Below are positions 25,680 through 34,153 of a stretch of DNA of 36,823 bases, one piece after another. How positions within the stretch are numbered: the first letter of the stretch is position 1; each line of letters opens with the position of its first letter. The translations under genes were made by a program, and so were the position numbers. Source of the stretch: Dysgonamonadaceae bacterium (GTDB taxonomy: Bacteria; Bacteroidota; Bacteroidia; Bacteroidales; Azobacteroidaceae); contig JAISUK010000013.1 of the NCBI GenBank assembly GCA_031272075.1, positions 1 through 36,823 on the forward strand, in the 5' to 3' direction. Below the pieces are notes generated by a model, which worked only from the letters and a program-made list of their open reading frames with translations, was not told the DNA's origin and searched no databases.

Positions 25680-25752
25680 GTGTTTTTCATGGTATTAGAT
25701 TTAAGGTTAACAATGAAGATTGGTTGTCGGGATGACAACCTTTTCTTTTTTT
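25680..25752 (+). ncRNA. Candidate ~73-nt small RNA
   Basis: The stretch has a -7 box just upstream, no coding frame of useful length, and ends in a hairpin with a T-run. That gives a defined transcript of about 73 nt. The body includes GGTATTAGATTTAAGGTTAA, which reminds me of a short sequence seen repeatedly in Bacteroidales intergenic regions, but I cannot confirm that without a search. It might instead be a leader of the S9 peptidase gene, terminated early, although that gene has its own promoter-like box at 25873. Confidence 0.55.
25722..25752 (+). terminator. Rho-independent terminator of the candidate small RNA
   Basis: GGTTGTC (25722-25728) pairs with GACAACC (25734-25740) around a 5-nt GGGAT loop, and TTTTCTTTTTTT follows directly. 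A perfect 7-bp stem plus 11 T in 12 positions is a good intrinsic terminator. Confidence 0.8.
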
Positions 25753-25763
25753 AAAGCTTTTTA

Positions 25764-25817
25764 TCGGAAAATTCGCTGCTCAGGCGCTTTTCGACAGTGT
25801 TTGCCGAGGCTCGAAAA
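25764..25817 (+). other. Mutually exclusive hairpin segments in the intergenic region
   Basis: TTTTCGA at 25788-25794 can pair with TCGGAAAA at 25764-25771 upstream (extended by a CGC/GCG pair) or with TCGAAAA at 25811-25817 downstream. Both cannot form at once. This lies between the small RNA terminator and the S9 peptidase promoter. The rest of the 328-nt gap (25594-25921) is AT-rich with no gene that I can support. Confidence 0.3.
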
Positions 25818-25851
25818 ATGATTTCTGTTAAGTAATTAAACGAAAAACAAC

Positions 25852-25880
25852 CTTGCATATAAAATTTTTTATTAGTTTTG
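25852..25880 (+). promoter_or_regulatory. Putative promoter of the S9 peptidase gene
   Basis: TAGTTTTG (25873-25880) matches TAnnTTTG and CTTG (25852-25855) stands 17 nt upstream as an imperfect -33 box. Transcription would begin about 35 nt before the ATG at 25922. The spacing is shorter than the usual 19-20 nt, so only the -7 box is convincing. Confidence 0.5.
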
Positions 25881-25921
25881 TACGATATACTTAATGAATA
25901 TTTTATTAATATAATCGTATC

Positions 25922-28480
25922 ATGAATCTGTTACATAAGATCGTTGTTGTTGCTTTTATTCTAAGTTCTTTTAATGTATTTTCTCAAGAGGAAATCGTTG
26001 TTAAAGACTACCATTGTTCGAAATTGATACCGCTTTACTCGCCGGTGAAAATCGACAGTCTTGACGTAAATAAAAAAAGTTTTGCGGATAAAGAATTGTT
26101 GCAGGCGGTGGTCGATTTTGATCCAATCGCGCCAGATAATCAAATCCTCCGGACAGATAGCGCCGGGATTCTTTCTTTGCCCTATTTTGATTGGGATTCC
26201 GAAAATCCGACTCAAGACAAGGCATTGCAATTGCTTTCGTTCCGTATCGATGCCGACCGCTATTGCAAAGCCAAAGTGCAGGTGCTTTGCACGGAAATGA
26301 TGGAAATCTATGTCAACGGCAAAAAAGAAAAATCGAAAGAAACCAAAGAAGACAGTTTGTCGAAAGCACGGAGCGTGGATTTAACAATAACAATGGAACC
26401 TCCTTATAGTTACGATGTTGTTATTAAACGTTTGGCTACTTTCAAAAATTTTAATCAGTCGGAACTCAAAACCACAGTGATGCCCGAAAAAGGAGATACC
26501 ACATCGCAACTTGCAGTCTCTGTGGATACAAAACGTCGTATCAACATCAATGATATCCTGGAAGGAAAACGATTGTCATTCAGCTCGATTTCTCCTTCCG
26601 GAAATTATTACATCGTCGGATTTAACGAAGTGTATCCCGGAGGAAAATCCATTCCTTCGCTTGAACTGAGGGAAATGAAGACCAACCGGTTGATTTCTCC
26701 TTTTCAAGGGTCTTCGCAACCCCGCTGGAGGGAGAAATCGGATAAAATTGTCTACACAAAAGAAGGGGCAAAAGACAAAGATTTTTACGAACTGGATGTG
26801 GTGTCGATGAAAGAATCCATGATAGCGAAAGGAATTAAATGTGATTCGTATACGCTTTCGCCGAACGATGAATTTATGATCATCGCTATCCGCGAAGAAA
26901 TCCCCGAAGATACCGGCGATTTGAAGCGGTTGCTTTCGCCCAGCGACAGGGCAGGTTCTTTCAGAGGCAGAAGTTCGCTCTATTGCTATCGTTTCAACGA
27001 TCGTACTTTGCAGCGTCTGACGTTTGGAAAGACTCAAACCGGTCTGGAGGATATCCGTCCCGACAGTCGTAAAATCCTTTTCATGACAAGTGAAGAAGAC
27101 ATGAGTGAACGTCCGTTCCGCAAGAATTGCCTCTTTGAGATGGATTTGAAAACATTGGCTATGGATACCCTCGTATGCGACCGATTTATTTCTAAAGCCC
27201 TTTATTCGCCCGATTATAAAAAAATACTGATTACCGGAGGTGCGGAAGCATTCGATGGAATAGGCCTGAATATCGCAAAAGATCAGGTGTCGAACACCTA
27301 CGACACACAGGCTTTTATCCTCGATCTGCAAACAAAAGCAGTGCAGCCGATTACGAAAGATTTTAATCCGAGCATTGCTTCCGTTCAGTGGTCTACAGCG
27401 GACAATCGGATCTATTTTTCTGTGGATGAGGAAGATTACCGTTCGGTCTATGAGTATGACGTCAAGTCGGAAAGTTTTCAGAAATTAGATCTTCAGGAAG
27501 ACATCGTTGCCGGTTTTCAGGTGGCTACGAAAGGATTGACGGCATTGTACCGCGGCGAAAGCGCTTCCAATGCTTACCGACTGTATGGCTATGACTTGAA
27601 AACTAAAACCGTGCGCTTGCTGGCGGATCCCTTCGGCGGACAGTTGGCAACACTCGAACTCAGCCCGATGAGCGATTGGGATTTTGTCGCCTCCGACGGC
27701 ACAACAATCAAAGGGCGTTATTATCTGCCCGTCGATTTTGATCCTGCGAAAAAATACCCGATGATTGTATATTATTATGGTGGAACGTCGCCAACCACCC
27801 GTATTTTTGAAAGCACCTATCCTTTGCAGACTTATGCGGCATTGGGGTATGTGGTTTATACGCTTCAACCCAGCGGCACGACCGGTTTCGGGCAGTCGTT
27901 CTCTGCCCGACATGTCAATGCCTGGGGAAAAATGACTGCCGACGAAATTATTGAAGGGACACAAAAATTTTGCGAGGAGCATCCGTTTGTCGATAAGACG
28001 AAAATCGGCTGTATCGGCGCATCCTACGGCGGATTTATGACACAATACCTTCAGACCCGTACCGACTTGTTTGCTGCTGCAGTCTCGCATGCGGGCATCA
28101 GCTCAATCGCCAGCTATTGGGGAGAAGGCTACTGGGGTTATGCTTACAGCGCCTCGGCAAGCGCAAACAGTTATCCTTGGAACAATCCCGAACTGTATGT
28201 CGAACAAAGTCCTTTGTTTCACGCAGATAAAATCCAAACACCACTTTTATTGCTGCATGGAAGCGTCGACACCAATGTGCCGATAGGCGAAAGCATACAG
28301 ATGTACAATGCCTTGAAGATTCTGGGTAAAACGGTCGAGTTTATCAGGGTGGAAGGTGAAAACCATGCCATCTATGCATACAGCAAGCGTATCAAATGGA
28401 ACAAGACAATCCATGCCTGGTTTGCTAGATGGCTGAAAGACCAACCGGAATGGTGGAACGCTATGTATCCGGAAAAATAG
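25922..28480 (+). CDS. S9-family (prolyl oligopeptidase/DPP type) peptidase, secreted
   Basis: The 852-residue protein has a signal peptide (about 1-21, ending N-V-F-S-Q), an N-terminal region of about 190 residues of beta character, a beta-propeller (about 210-590) and a C-terminal alpha/beta-hydrolase domain (about 620-852). The catalytic triad is readable: S701 in G-A-S-Y-G-G-F, D783 in H-G-S-V-D-T-N-V-P and H815 in E-N-H-A-I-Y. Such enzymes cleave short peptides, often after Pro or Ala, and in Bacteroidales periplasmic members supply di- and tripeptides. The long N-terminal region is larger than in classic DPP4-like proteins. PAP2 phosphatase follows 13 nt later, so they are probably co-transcribed. 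Confidence 0.9.
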   Translation: MNLLHKIVVVAFILSSFNVFSQEEIVVKDYHCSKLIPLYSPVKIDSLDVNKKSFADKELLQAVVDFDPIAPDNQILRTDSAGILSLPYFDWDSENPTQDKALQLLSFRIDADRYCKAKVQVLCTEMMEIYVNGKKEKSKETKEDSLSKARSVDLTITMEPPYSYDVVIKRLATFKNFNQSELKTTVMPEKGDTTSQLAVSVDTKRRININDILEGKRLSFSSISPSGNYYIVGFNEVYPGGKSIPSLELREMKTNRLISPFQGSSQPRWREKSDKIVYTKEGAKDKDFYELDVVSMKESMIAKGIKCDSYTLSPNDEFMIIAIREEIPEDTGDLKRLLSPSDRAGSFRGRSSLYCYRFNDRTLQRLTFGKTQTGLEDIRPDSRKILFMTSEEDMSERPFRKNCLFEMDLKTLAMDTLVCDRFISKALYSPDYKKILITGGAEAFDGIGLNIAKDQVSNTYDTQAFILDLQTKAVQPITKDFNPSIASVQWSTADNRIYFSVDEEDYRSVYEYDVKSESFQKLDLQEDIVAGFQVATKGLTALYRGESASNAYRLYGYDLKTKTVRLLADPFGGQLATLELSPMSDWDFVASDGTTIKGRYYLPVDFDPAKKYPMIVYYYGGTSPTTRIFESTYPLQTYAALGYVVYTLQPSGTTGFGQSFSARHVNAWGKMTADEIIEGTQKFCEEHPFVDKTKIGCIGASYGGFMTQYLQTRTDLFAAAVSHAGISSIASYWGEGYWGYAYSASASANSYPWNNPELYVEQSPLFHADKIQTPLLLLHGSVDTNVPIGESIQMYNALKILGKTVEFIRVEGENHAIYAYSKRIKWNKTIHAWFARWLKDQPEWWNAMYPEK

Positions 28481-28493
28481 TACATACGGATGT

Positions 28494-29510
28494 ATGTTTT
28501 GTTATCGGCGAAAAAAATATTGCATTTTTTTATGCTTCTTGTTGATAGCAACGTCATTGAATGATGATAAAAAAGATGATCCGCGGAAGACAAAGGGTTA
28601 TATCAATATAATCACACGCGCTGAAGTGCCTGTCGTCCACGATGATGTCATTGATCAAGTAGTTGAAAAGGCCGATAAGGAACCGAAAATACAGTTGAAA
28701 CGCCCAGCGATTGCTGCCAAACTCGAAAATCATGCCGATTTTGGAGAGATAGATGGTATCAATGGAGCATCGATGGAATTGATTAAAAAAGAGATGAAAG
28801 ACCTGGCAGAAAAAAACAAGGGAGCGCTGAAAATTGTGCATCGTTTTCATATCCCTCCCGTGGAGTATAATGTCGAACTAAAGGATTTTATATTTCCGGT
28901 TGGAATGATTTTAGCAGGGACTGTCGCTTCGCAATCGAAATATCGGGATTTTATCCCGATCGATCGTCCTGAAGGAAGTGCGGAAGTGACCCATGTGGAT
29001 GACGTTTTGCAGTATTCGCTGATTCCGGGTCTGTTCGTGTTTGACGCCTTGGATAAAGAAAAACATCATCCGATCGATCAATTTTTTCTGATGTCGATTT
29101 CTTCCGGATTGACAGCGCTTCAGGTACGTAAGTTAAAGTCCTACTTGAAGAAAGAACGTCCCGATGGCGGGAACAATTCTTTTCCTTCCGGACATACAGC
29201 GCTGGCTTTTATTGGGGCGCAGATGATATATAAGGAGTTCAAAGACAGCAATCCGCTGATCGCGTATTCCGGTTATGCTACGGCAAGTACGGTGGGAATC
29301 CTGCGGATGGTCAACAATCGGCACTGGTTTAGCGATATTGTGGCAGGCGCTGGCATCGCGATGCTTTCTACGGAATTGGCTTACTGGATCTATTTTCCGG
29401 TGCGGAATTTTATTGCTGATGAAATGAATTTACTTTTAGATAATTACTTTATTGTGACGCCTGTTTTTAATACAGATCACGTCGGTTTACAAGTGAATTT
29501 GTATTTTTAA
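28494..29510 (+). CDS. PAP2-family membrane phosphatase
   Basis: The 338-residue product has a hydrophobic N-terminus (about 9-20, a likely signal peptide), a charged periplasmic stretch of about 110 residues and a C-terminal PAP2 domain. All three motifs are present: K215-x6-R222-P223, P231-S-G-H234 and R271-x5-H277-x3-D281, with H277 the expected nucleophile. It would remove phosphate from a lipid such as phosphatidic acid, undecaprenyl pyrophosphate or lipid A; which one cannot be read from sequence. The start codon lies inside a 6-bp hairpin (ACATAC 28482-28487 with GTATGT 28492-28497) just after the peptidase stop, which might lower translation. Alternative ATG 28490 is out of frame. Confidence 0.85.
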   Translation: MFCYRRKKYCIFLCFLLIATSLNDDKKDDPRKTKGYINIITRAEVPVVHDDVIDQVVEKADKEPKIQLKRPAIAAKLENHADFGEIDGINGASMELIKKEMKDLAEKNKGALKIVHRFHIPPVEYNVELKDFIFPVGMILAGTVASQSKYRDFIPIDRPEGSAEVTHVDDVLQYSLIPGLFVFDALDKEKHHPIDQFFLMSISSGLTALQVRKLKSYLKKERPDGGNNSFPSGHTALAFIGAQMIYKEFKDSNPLIAYSGYATASTVGILRMVNNRHWFSDIVAGAGIAMLSTELAYWIYFPVRNFIADEMNLLLDNYFIVTPVFNTDHVGLQVNLYF

Positions 29511-29541
29511 TCGGCGAGAAAAAGTTAAAAACAAATAAAAA

Positions 29542-29573
29542 TTTGTAAAATAAGAATTAAGATCGTATATTTC
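29542..29573 (+). promoter_or_regulatory. Putative promoter of the glycogen/alpha-glucan operon
   Basis: TTTG at 29542-29545 is followed after 20 nt by TATATTTC (29566-29573), one base from TAnnTTTG. The predicted start is about 30 nt before the debranching enzyme ATG at 29612. It is the only promoter-like match in the 101-nt gap after the PAP2 gene. Confidence 0.55.
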
Positions 29574-29611
29574 GTTTTTAAACAGTACGGGATTCAAAAT
29601 TTTTTTAAGTT

Positions 29612-31555
29612 ATGGGGTATTTAATATTTGATAAAACGTTGATGATCAACCTGGAAGAGTCGCTTAAACGGGAAGTGCTTCGAACGAACCGCGGGGGCGC
29701 TTATCATTGCACCACCGTCGTGGATTGTAATACCCGAAAATACCACGGTTTGCTGGTGATGCCCGTGCCTCAACTGGACGGTGATAATCACGTAATCCTT
29801 TCATCTTTAGATGAAACAGTGATTCAACATGAAGCTGAATTTAACATGGGATTGCATCAGTATGCAAATAACCAGTTCAGTCCGAACGGTCATAAATACA
29901 TTCGGCAATTTGAGGTGGAAGAGGTCCCGAGTACCCTCTATCGCGTCGGCGGCGTCATACTCTCGAAAGAAAAAATATTTACTGCCTACGAAAACCGTAT
30001 ATTAATCAAATATACTTTGGTAGACGCTCATTCCCCGACAATCCTTCGGTTCAAACCCTTTATGGCGTTCCGTAATGTCAATAATCTGACAAAAGAAAAC
30101 GGTACTGTCAATAAAAACTTCTCTGAAATCGACAACGGGATCAAAACTTGCATGTATGCGGGCTATCCCGAATTACACATGCAGTTCAGTAAACCCTGCA
30201 AATTTGTCTTCCAGCCCGATTGGTACCGCGATATAGAATATGTGAAAGAACTGGAACGTGGTTTTCCCTTCAAGGAAGACCTGTATGTTCCGGGTTATTT
30301 CGAATTGCCGATCCGAAAAGGAGAGTCAGTGTATTTTTCGGCAGGCGACTTCCCGATTGATCCAGCCAACATGAAGAAATGCTATGAAGATGAGATAGCG
30401 ACGCGTACGCCACGCAACAATTTCTATAACTGTCTGAAAAATTCTGCACAGCAATTTTATTTCCGCCCGAAAGAGAATGATGCGTATCTGCTGGCCGGAT
30501 ATCCCTGGTTTAAGGTGCGTGCTCGTGATTTATTCATTTCATTGCCTGGGTGTACACTTTCCATCGACGATCCGGTGCGGTTTGAAAAGATTATGGCAAC
30601 GGCGATGCCCGTGCTTCGCGAGTTTATGTCAAAAGGCTCGGAAGACAGTGTGATCAAAGAGATTGACCTGCCCGATGTGTTGCTTTGGGTCATTTGGGCT
30701 ATTCAACAATATGCAAAAAATCAGGGTTTGGAAAAATGCGCTGATTTTTATGAAGCGTTTGTGTCGGAAATCATCGCTTATATTTTATCCAATAAACATC
30801 CTTTGCTGAAGTTGGATACCAACGGGTTGTTGATCGCGGATGGTAAATACAAAGCGATTACGTGGATGAATTCTACCTCGGAAGGAAAGCCGATCGTGCC
30901 CAGAACAGGCTATATTGTCGAGTTTAATTCGTTATGGTATAATGCGTTGAGATTTGTTGCGGAATTGAAAAAATTACGCGAAGACGCCCCTGCCATCCAA
31001 CAATTGACGGACTTATCGGACAAAGTCGGGAAATCGTTTGTTGAGACATTTGTTAACGGATATGGCTACCTGTTTGATTATGTAGATGGCAGTTTTGTCG
31101 ATTGGAGCGTCCGTCCGAATATGTTGTTCGCTGTGGCGCTGGATTATTCACCGCTGGATAAGACACAAAAACGCGCGGTGCTGAATATCGTTACAAAAGA
31201 ATTGCTGACACCGAAAGGAATTCGCTCATTGAGTCCGAAAAGTGAAGGCTACCGACCGTATTATGTCGGTTCACAACAGGAACGGGATCTTTCCTATCAT
31301 CAGGGCACTGTATGGCCGTGGTTGCTGGGATTTTATCTGGAGGCGTACTTACGCATCTATCAGATGAGCGGTATCTCTTTCGTGGAGAGAATGTTAATCG
31401 GATTGGAAGAGGAGATGAATACACATTGCATCGGCTCAATCTCGGAATTGTTCGACGGAAACCCGCCTTTCCAAAGTAGGGGCGCCGTTTCTTTTGCTAT
31501 GAATGTGTCGAATATTCTCCGGGTACTGAAATTATTGGAATCATATAATCTGTAA
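29612..31555 (+). CDS. Glycogen debranching enzyme (amylo-alpha-1,6-glucosidase, GH133 type)
   Basis: The 647-residue cytoplasmic protein has the GDE N-terminal beta domain (about 10-230), opening with R-T-N-R-G-G-A-Y and R-K-Y-H-G-L-L-V. The C-terminal (alpha/alpha)6 amylo-alpha-1,6-glucosidase domain (about 270-645) carries L-L-A-G-Y-P-W-F, D-A-x-L-W-type D-V-L-L-W-V-I-W and a late S-Y-H-Q-G-T-V-W-P-W-L motif. It removes alpha-1,6-linked glucose at branch points of glycogen or limit dextrin. No signal peptide is present. The glycosyltransferase gene follows after 5 nt and GH57 after 14 more, an order I know from other Bacteroidales as a conserved glycogen cluster. Confidence 0.9.
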   Translation: MGYLIFDKTLMINLEESLKREVLRTNRGGAYHCTTVVDCNTRKYHGLLVMPVPQLDGDNHVILSSLDETVIQHEAEFNMGLHQYANNQFSPNGHKYIRQFEVEEVPSTLYRVGGVILSKEKIFTAYENRILIKYTLVDAHSPTILRFKPFMAFRNVNNLTKENGTVNKNFSEIDNGIKTCMYAGYPELHMQFSKPCKFVFQPDWYRDIEYVKELERGFPFKEDLYVPGYFELPIRKGESVYFSAGDFPIDPANMKKCYEDEIATRTPRNNFYNCLKNSAQQFYFRPKENDAYLLAGYPWFKVRARDLFISLPGCTLSIDDPVRFEKIMATAMPVLREFMSKGSEDSVIKEIDLPDVLLWVIWAIQQYAKNQGLEKCADFYEAFVSEIIAYILSNKHPLLKLDTNGLLIADGKYKAITWMNSTSEGKPIVPRTGYIVEFNSLWYNALRFVAELKKLREDAPAIQQLTDLSDKVGKSFVETFVNGYGYLFDYVDGSFVDWSVRPNMLFAVALDYSPLDKTQKRAVLNIVTKELLTPKGIRSLSPKSEGYRPYYVGSQQERDLSYHQGTVWPWLLGFYLEAYLRIYQMSGISFVERMLIGLEEEMNTHCIGSISELFDGNPPFQSRGAVSFAMNVSNILRVLKLLESYNL

Positions 31556-31560
31556 TAAAG

Positions 31561-32817
31561 ATGAAAGCATTGATGTTTGGCTGGGAATTTCCTCCGCACA
31601 TCCTGGGAGGTTTGGGGACGGCAAGTTATGGATTGACCAAAGGAATGGCGAAACAGGAGGACATGGAAATCACTTTCGTAATGCCGAAACCCTGGGGCGA
31701 CGAAGATCGAAGTTTCCTGCGACTGCTGGGCGCTTGCAATACGCCTATCGTCTGGAAAGACCTGCAATGGGATTATGTGAGTCAACGCTTGGGCAAATAC
31801 ATGGATCCGCAGGAATATTATTATTTGAGAGACCATATTTATGCGGACTTCAGGTATTTGCATACGAATGATTTGGGTTGCATCGAATTTTCCGGACGCT
31901 ATCCGGGCAATTTGTTGGAAGAAATCAACAATTATTCGATTGTGGCAGGGGTGGTAGCAAGGACTTATGATTTCGACGTGATCCATTCACACGATTGGTT
32001 GACTTATCCAGCCGGAATACATGCGAAACATGCTACCGGAAAGCCACTGGTCATCCATGTGCATGCTACCGATTTCGATCGCAGTCGCGGAAAAGTGAAT
32101 CCACAGGTCTACGGCATTGAAAAAGATGGAATGGATCATGCCAATCACATCATCACGGTGAGCGATCTGACACGCTATACGGTGATTGAGAAATACCACC
32201 AGGATCCCAAAAAGGTAACAACGGTACACAATGCTGTCGAACCGCTTGATCCTGATATCGAAGCGATTACATCGCGTAAGGGGACAAAAGACAAAGTCAT
32301 CACGTTCTTGGGGCGCATCACAATGCAGAAAGGACCGGAATATTTCGTGGAAGCTGCTGCAAAAGTTTTGAAAAAAGCCAAAAATGTCCGCTTCGTGATG
32401 GCAGGCAGTGGCGATATGATGAATCAGATGATCCGACTCGTCGCTCAACGTCACATCGCCGACCGGTTTCATTTTACCGGCTTTATGAAGGGCAAACAAG
32501 TGTACGAAGTCCTAAAATCAAGCAATGTATATGTGATGCCTTCCGTGTCGGAACCCTTTGGAATTTCTCCGCTGGAAGCGATGCAATGCGGCGTGCCGAC
32601 AATCATCTCCAAACAGTCGGGATGCGCCGAGATATTGGATTATGCAATAAAAACCGATTATTGGGATATCGAAGCCATGGCCGACGCCATGTATTCTATC
32701 ATCACCTATCCGTCGATGGCTGAATACCTGCGCGATGAGGGCAAAAAAGAAGTCGACGGCATCAAATGGGAATATGCAGGACTGAAAGTCCGTAAAATAT
32801 ATGAAAGTGTAATGTAA
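31561..32817 (+). CDS. GT4/GT5-like glycosyltransferase, probable glycogen synthase
   Basis: The 418-residue protein has a GT-B fold. The N-terminal lobe starts F-G-W-E-F-P-P-H-I-L-G-G-L-G, the sugar-acceptor glycine-rich loop of glycogen synthases, and has H-S-H-D-W-L-T-Y-P-A near residue 142. The C-terminal lobe has F-L-G-R-I-T-M-Q-K-G (about 243-252) and E-P-F-G-I-S-P-L-E, the E-x7-E motif that holds the nucleotide sugar. It probably extends alpha-1,4-glucan chains; whether it uses UDP- or ADP-glucose is not visible and no glgC lies nearby. It sits between the debranching and GH57 genes and is likely translated from the same mRNA. Confidence 0.85.
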   Translation: MKALMFGWEFPPHILGGLGTASYGLTKGMAKQEDMEITFVMPKPWGDEDRSFLRLLGACNTPIVWKDLQWDYVSQRLGKYMDPQEYYYLRDHIYADFRYLHTNDLGCIEFSGRYPGNLLEEINNYSIVAGVVARTYDFDVIHSHDWLTYPAGIHAKHATGKPLVIHVHATDFDRSRGKVNPQVYGIEKDGMDHANHIITVSDLTRYTVIEKYHQDPKKVTTVHNAVEPLDPDIEAITSRKGTKDKVITFLGRITMQKGPEYFVEAAAKVLKKAKNVRFVMAGSGDMMNQMIRLVAQRHIADRFHFTGFMKGKQVYEVLKSSNVYVMPSVSEPFGISPLEAMQCGVPTIISKQSGCAEILDYAIKTDYWDIEAMADAMYSIITYPSMAEYLRDEGKKEVDGIKWEYAGLKVRKIYESVM

Positions 32818-32831
32818 AAAATGATTGATAT

Positions 32832-34139
32832 ATGAAGACAATTTGTTTTTATTTTCAAGTGCATCAACCATTCAGGTTGAAAAGGTACCGTTTTTTCGAT
32901 ATCGGAAGCGATCACTATTATTACGATGATTTTTCTAATGAAGATATTATCCGAAGAATAGCAGACCGGTCATTTCTGAGAGCAAATGCGACCTTGTTGG
33001 AAATGATAAAATCGTACAATGGCAAATTTAAAATCGCATTTTCCCTGTCGGGAGTGGTCATGGAACAATTGGAAATCTATGTCCCGGAAGTGATTGACGG
33101 ATTCAAAGAACTGGCAAAAACCGGCTGCGTGGAGTTCTTGGCGGAAACCTACGCCCATTCGTTGGCATCGTTGATGGATCCCGATGAATTCAAAAGCCAG
33201 GTGAAAGCCCATTCCGACAAGATCGAATTGCTGTTCGGGCAACGACCGAAAGTGTTTCGTAATACCGAACTGATTTATTCGGACGATATTGGAGAATTGG
33301 TTTCTTCGATGGGGTATAAAATGATGATTACCGAAGGCGCAAAACATGTTTTGGGATGGAGAAGCCCGAATTATTTGTATTCTTCGGCGGTGAATCCGAA
33401 GCTGACGCTGTTGATGCGAAATTTTAAATTCAGCGACGATATTTCGTTTCGCTTTTCCAACTACGACTGGAACGAGTATCCCTTGGTAGCGGATAAATTC
33501 ATCAATTGGATCGATGCCTTGCCGGCCGAAGAACAAGTTATCAATGTTTTTATGAACTATGAGACACTCGGCAGCCAACAACCCGCAGAAACCGGAATCT
33601 TTGAATTTTTCAAAGCACTGCCGAAATATGCCTTTGATAAAAAAATAGGATATTCTACTCCTTCCGAAATCGCCAATAAATTGAAACCGGCATGCCAACT
33701 CCCTGTGCCATATCCTTGTTCGTGGGCAGGCGAAGAAAGAGACATCAGCCCTTGGTACGGGAATATCCTGCAAAAAGAAGCCGTTCAAAAATTGTACGAA
33801 ATAGGCGAACGCGTGCGCATGTGCGAAGATCGACGAATCCGCCAGGATTGGATCTACTTGCAGTCAAGCGACCATTTCCATTTCATGAGCACAAAGACAT
33901 TTCCCGGCCCTAGCGTGTATAGTCCGTATGAAAATGCCTACGATGCATTCAATAATTATATGAATGTGTTAAGTGATTTCAAAACGCGTGTGGATGCTCA
34001 ATTCCCAAGCACGATCGATAACGAAGAACTGAATGCATTGTTGACGACGATCCGTAATCAGGGAATCGAGATCGAGCATTTACAGAAGAAATTGGCTGCA
34101 ACGAAAATAAGTAAGGAGAAAAAGAAAAAATTAGAATAA
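32832..34139 (+). CDS. GH57-family alpha-amylase/glucanotransferase
   Basis: The 435-residue protein has the GH57 order of motifs: H-Q-P at 11-13 (motif 1), G-C-V-E-F-L-A-E near residue 97, and V-F-R-N-T-E-L with E146 as the candidate nucleophile. A later F-M-N-Y-E-T-L-G region (about 238-245) corresponds to the motif with the acid/base residue, though the expected Asp is not obvious to me. There is no signal peptide, so it acts in the cytoplasm on maltodextrin or glycogen. The last ~30 residues are charged and helical (K-K-L-A-A-T-K ... K-E-K-K-K-K), likely a coiled coil. GH57 includes amylases, branching enzymes and 4-alpha-glucanotransferases; the exact activity is open. Confidence 0.87.
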   Translation: MKTICFYFQVHQPFRLKRYRFFDIGSDHYYYDDFSNEDIIRRIADRSFLRANATLLEMIKSYNGKFKIAFSLSGVVMEQLEIYVPEVIDGFKELAKTGCVEFLAETYAHSLASLMDPDEFKSQVKAHSDKIELLFGQRPKVFRNTELIYSDDIGELVSSMGYKMMITEGAKHVLGWRSPNYLYSSAVNPKLTLLMRNFKFSDDISFRFSNYDWNEYPLVADKFINWIDALPAEEQVINVFMNYETLGSQQPAETGIFEFFKALPKYAFDKKIGYSTPSEIANKLKPACQLPVPYPCSWAGEERDISPWYGNILQKEAVQKLYEIGERVRMCEDRRIRQDWIYLQSSDHFHFMSTKTFPGPSVYSPYENAYDAFNNYMNVLSDFKTRVDAQFPSTIDNEELNALLTTIRNQGIEIEHLQKKLAATKISKEKKKKLE

Positions 34140-34153
34140 TAAATTAATTAACT

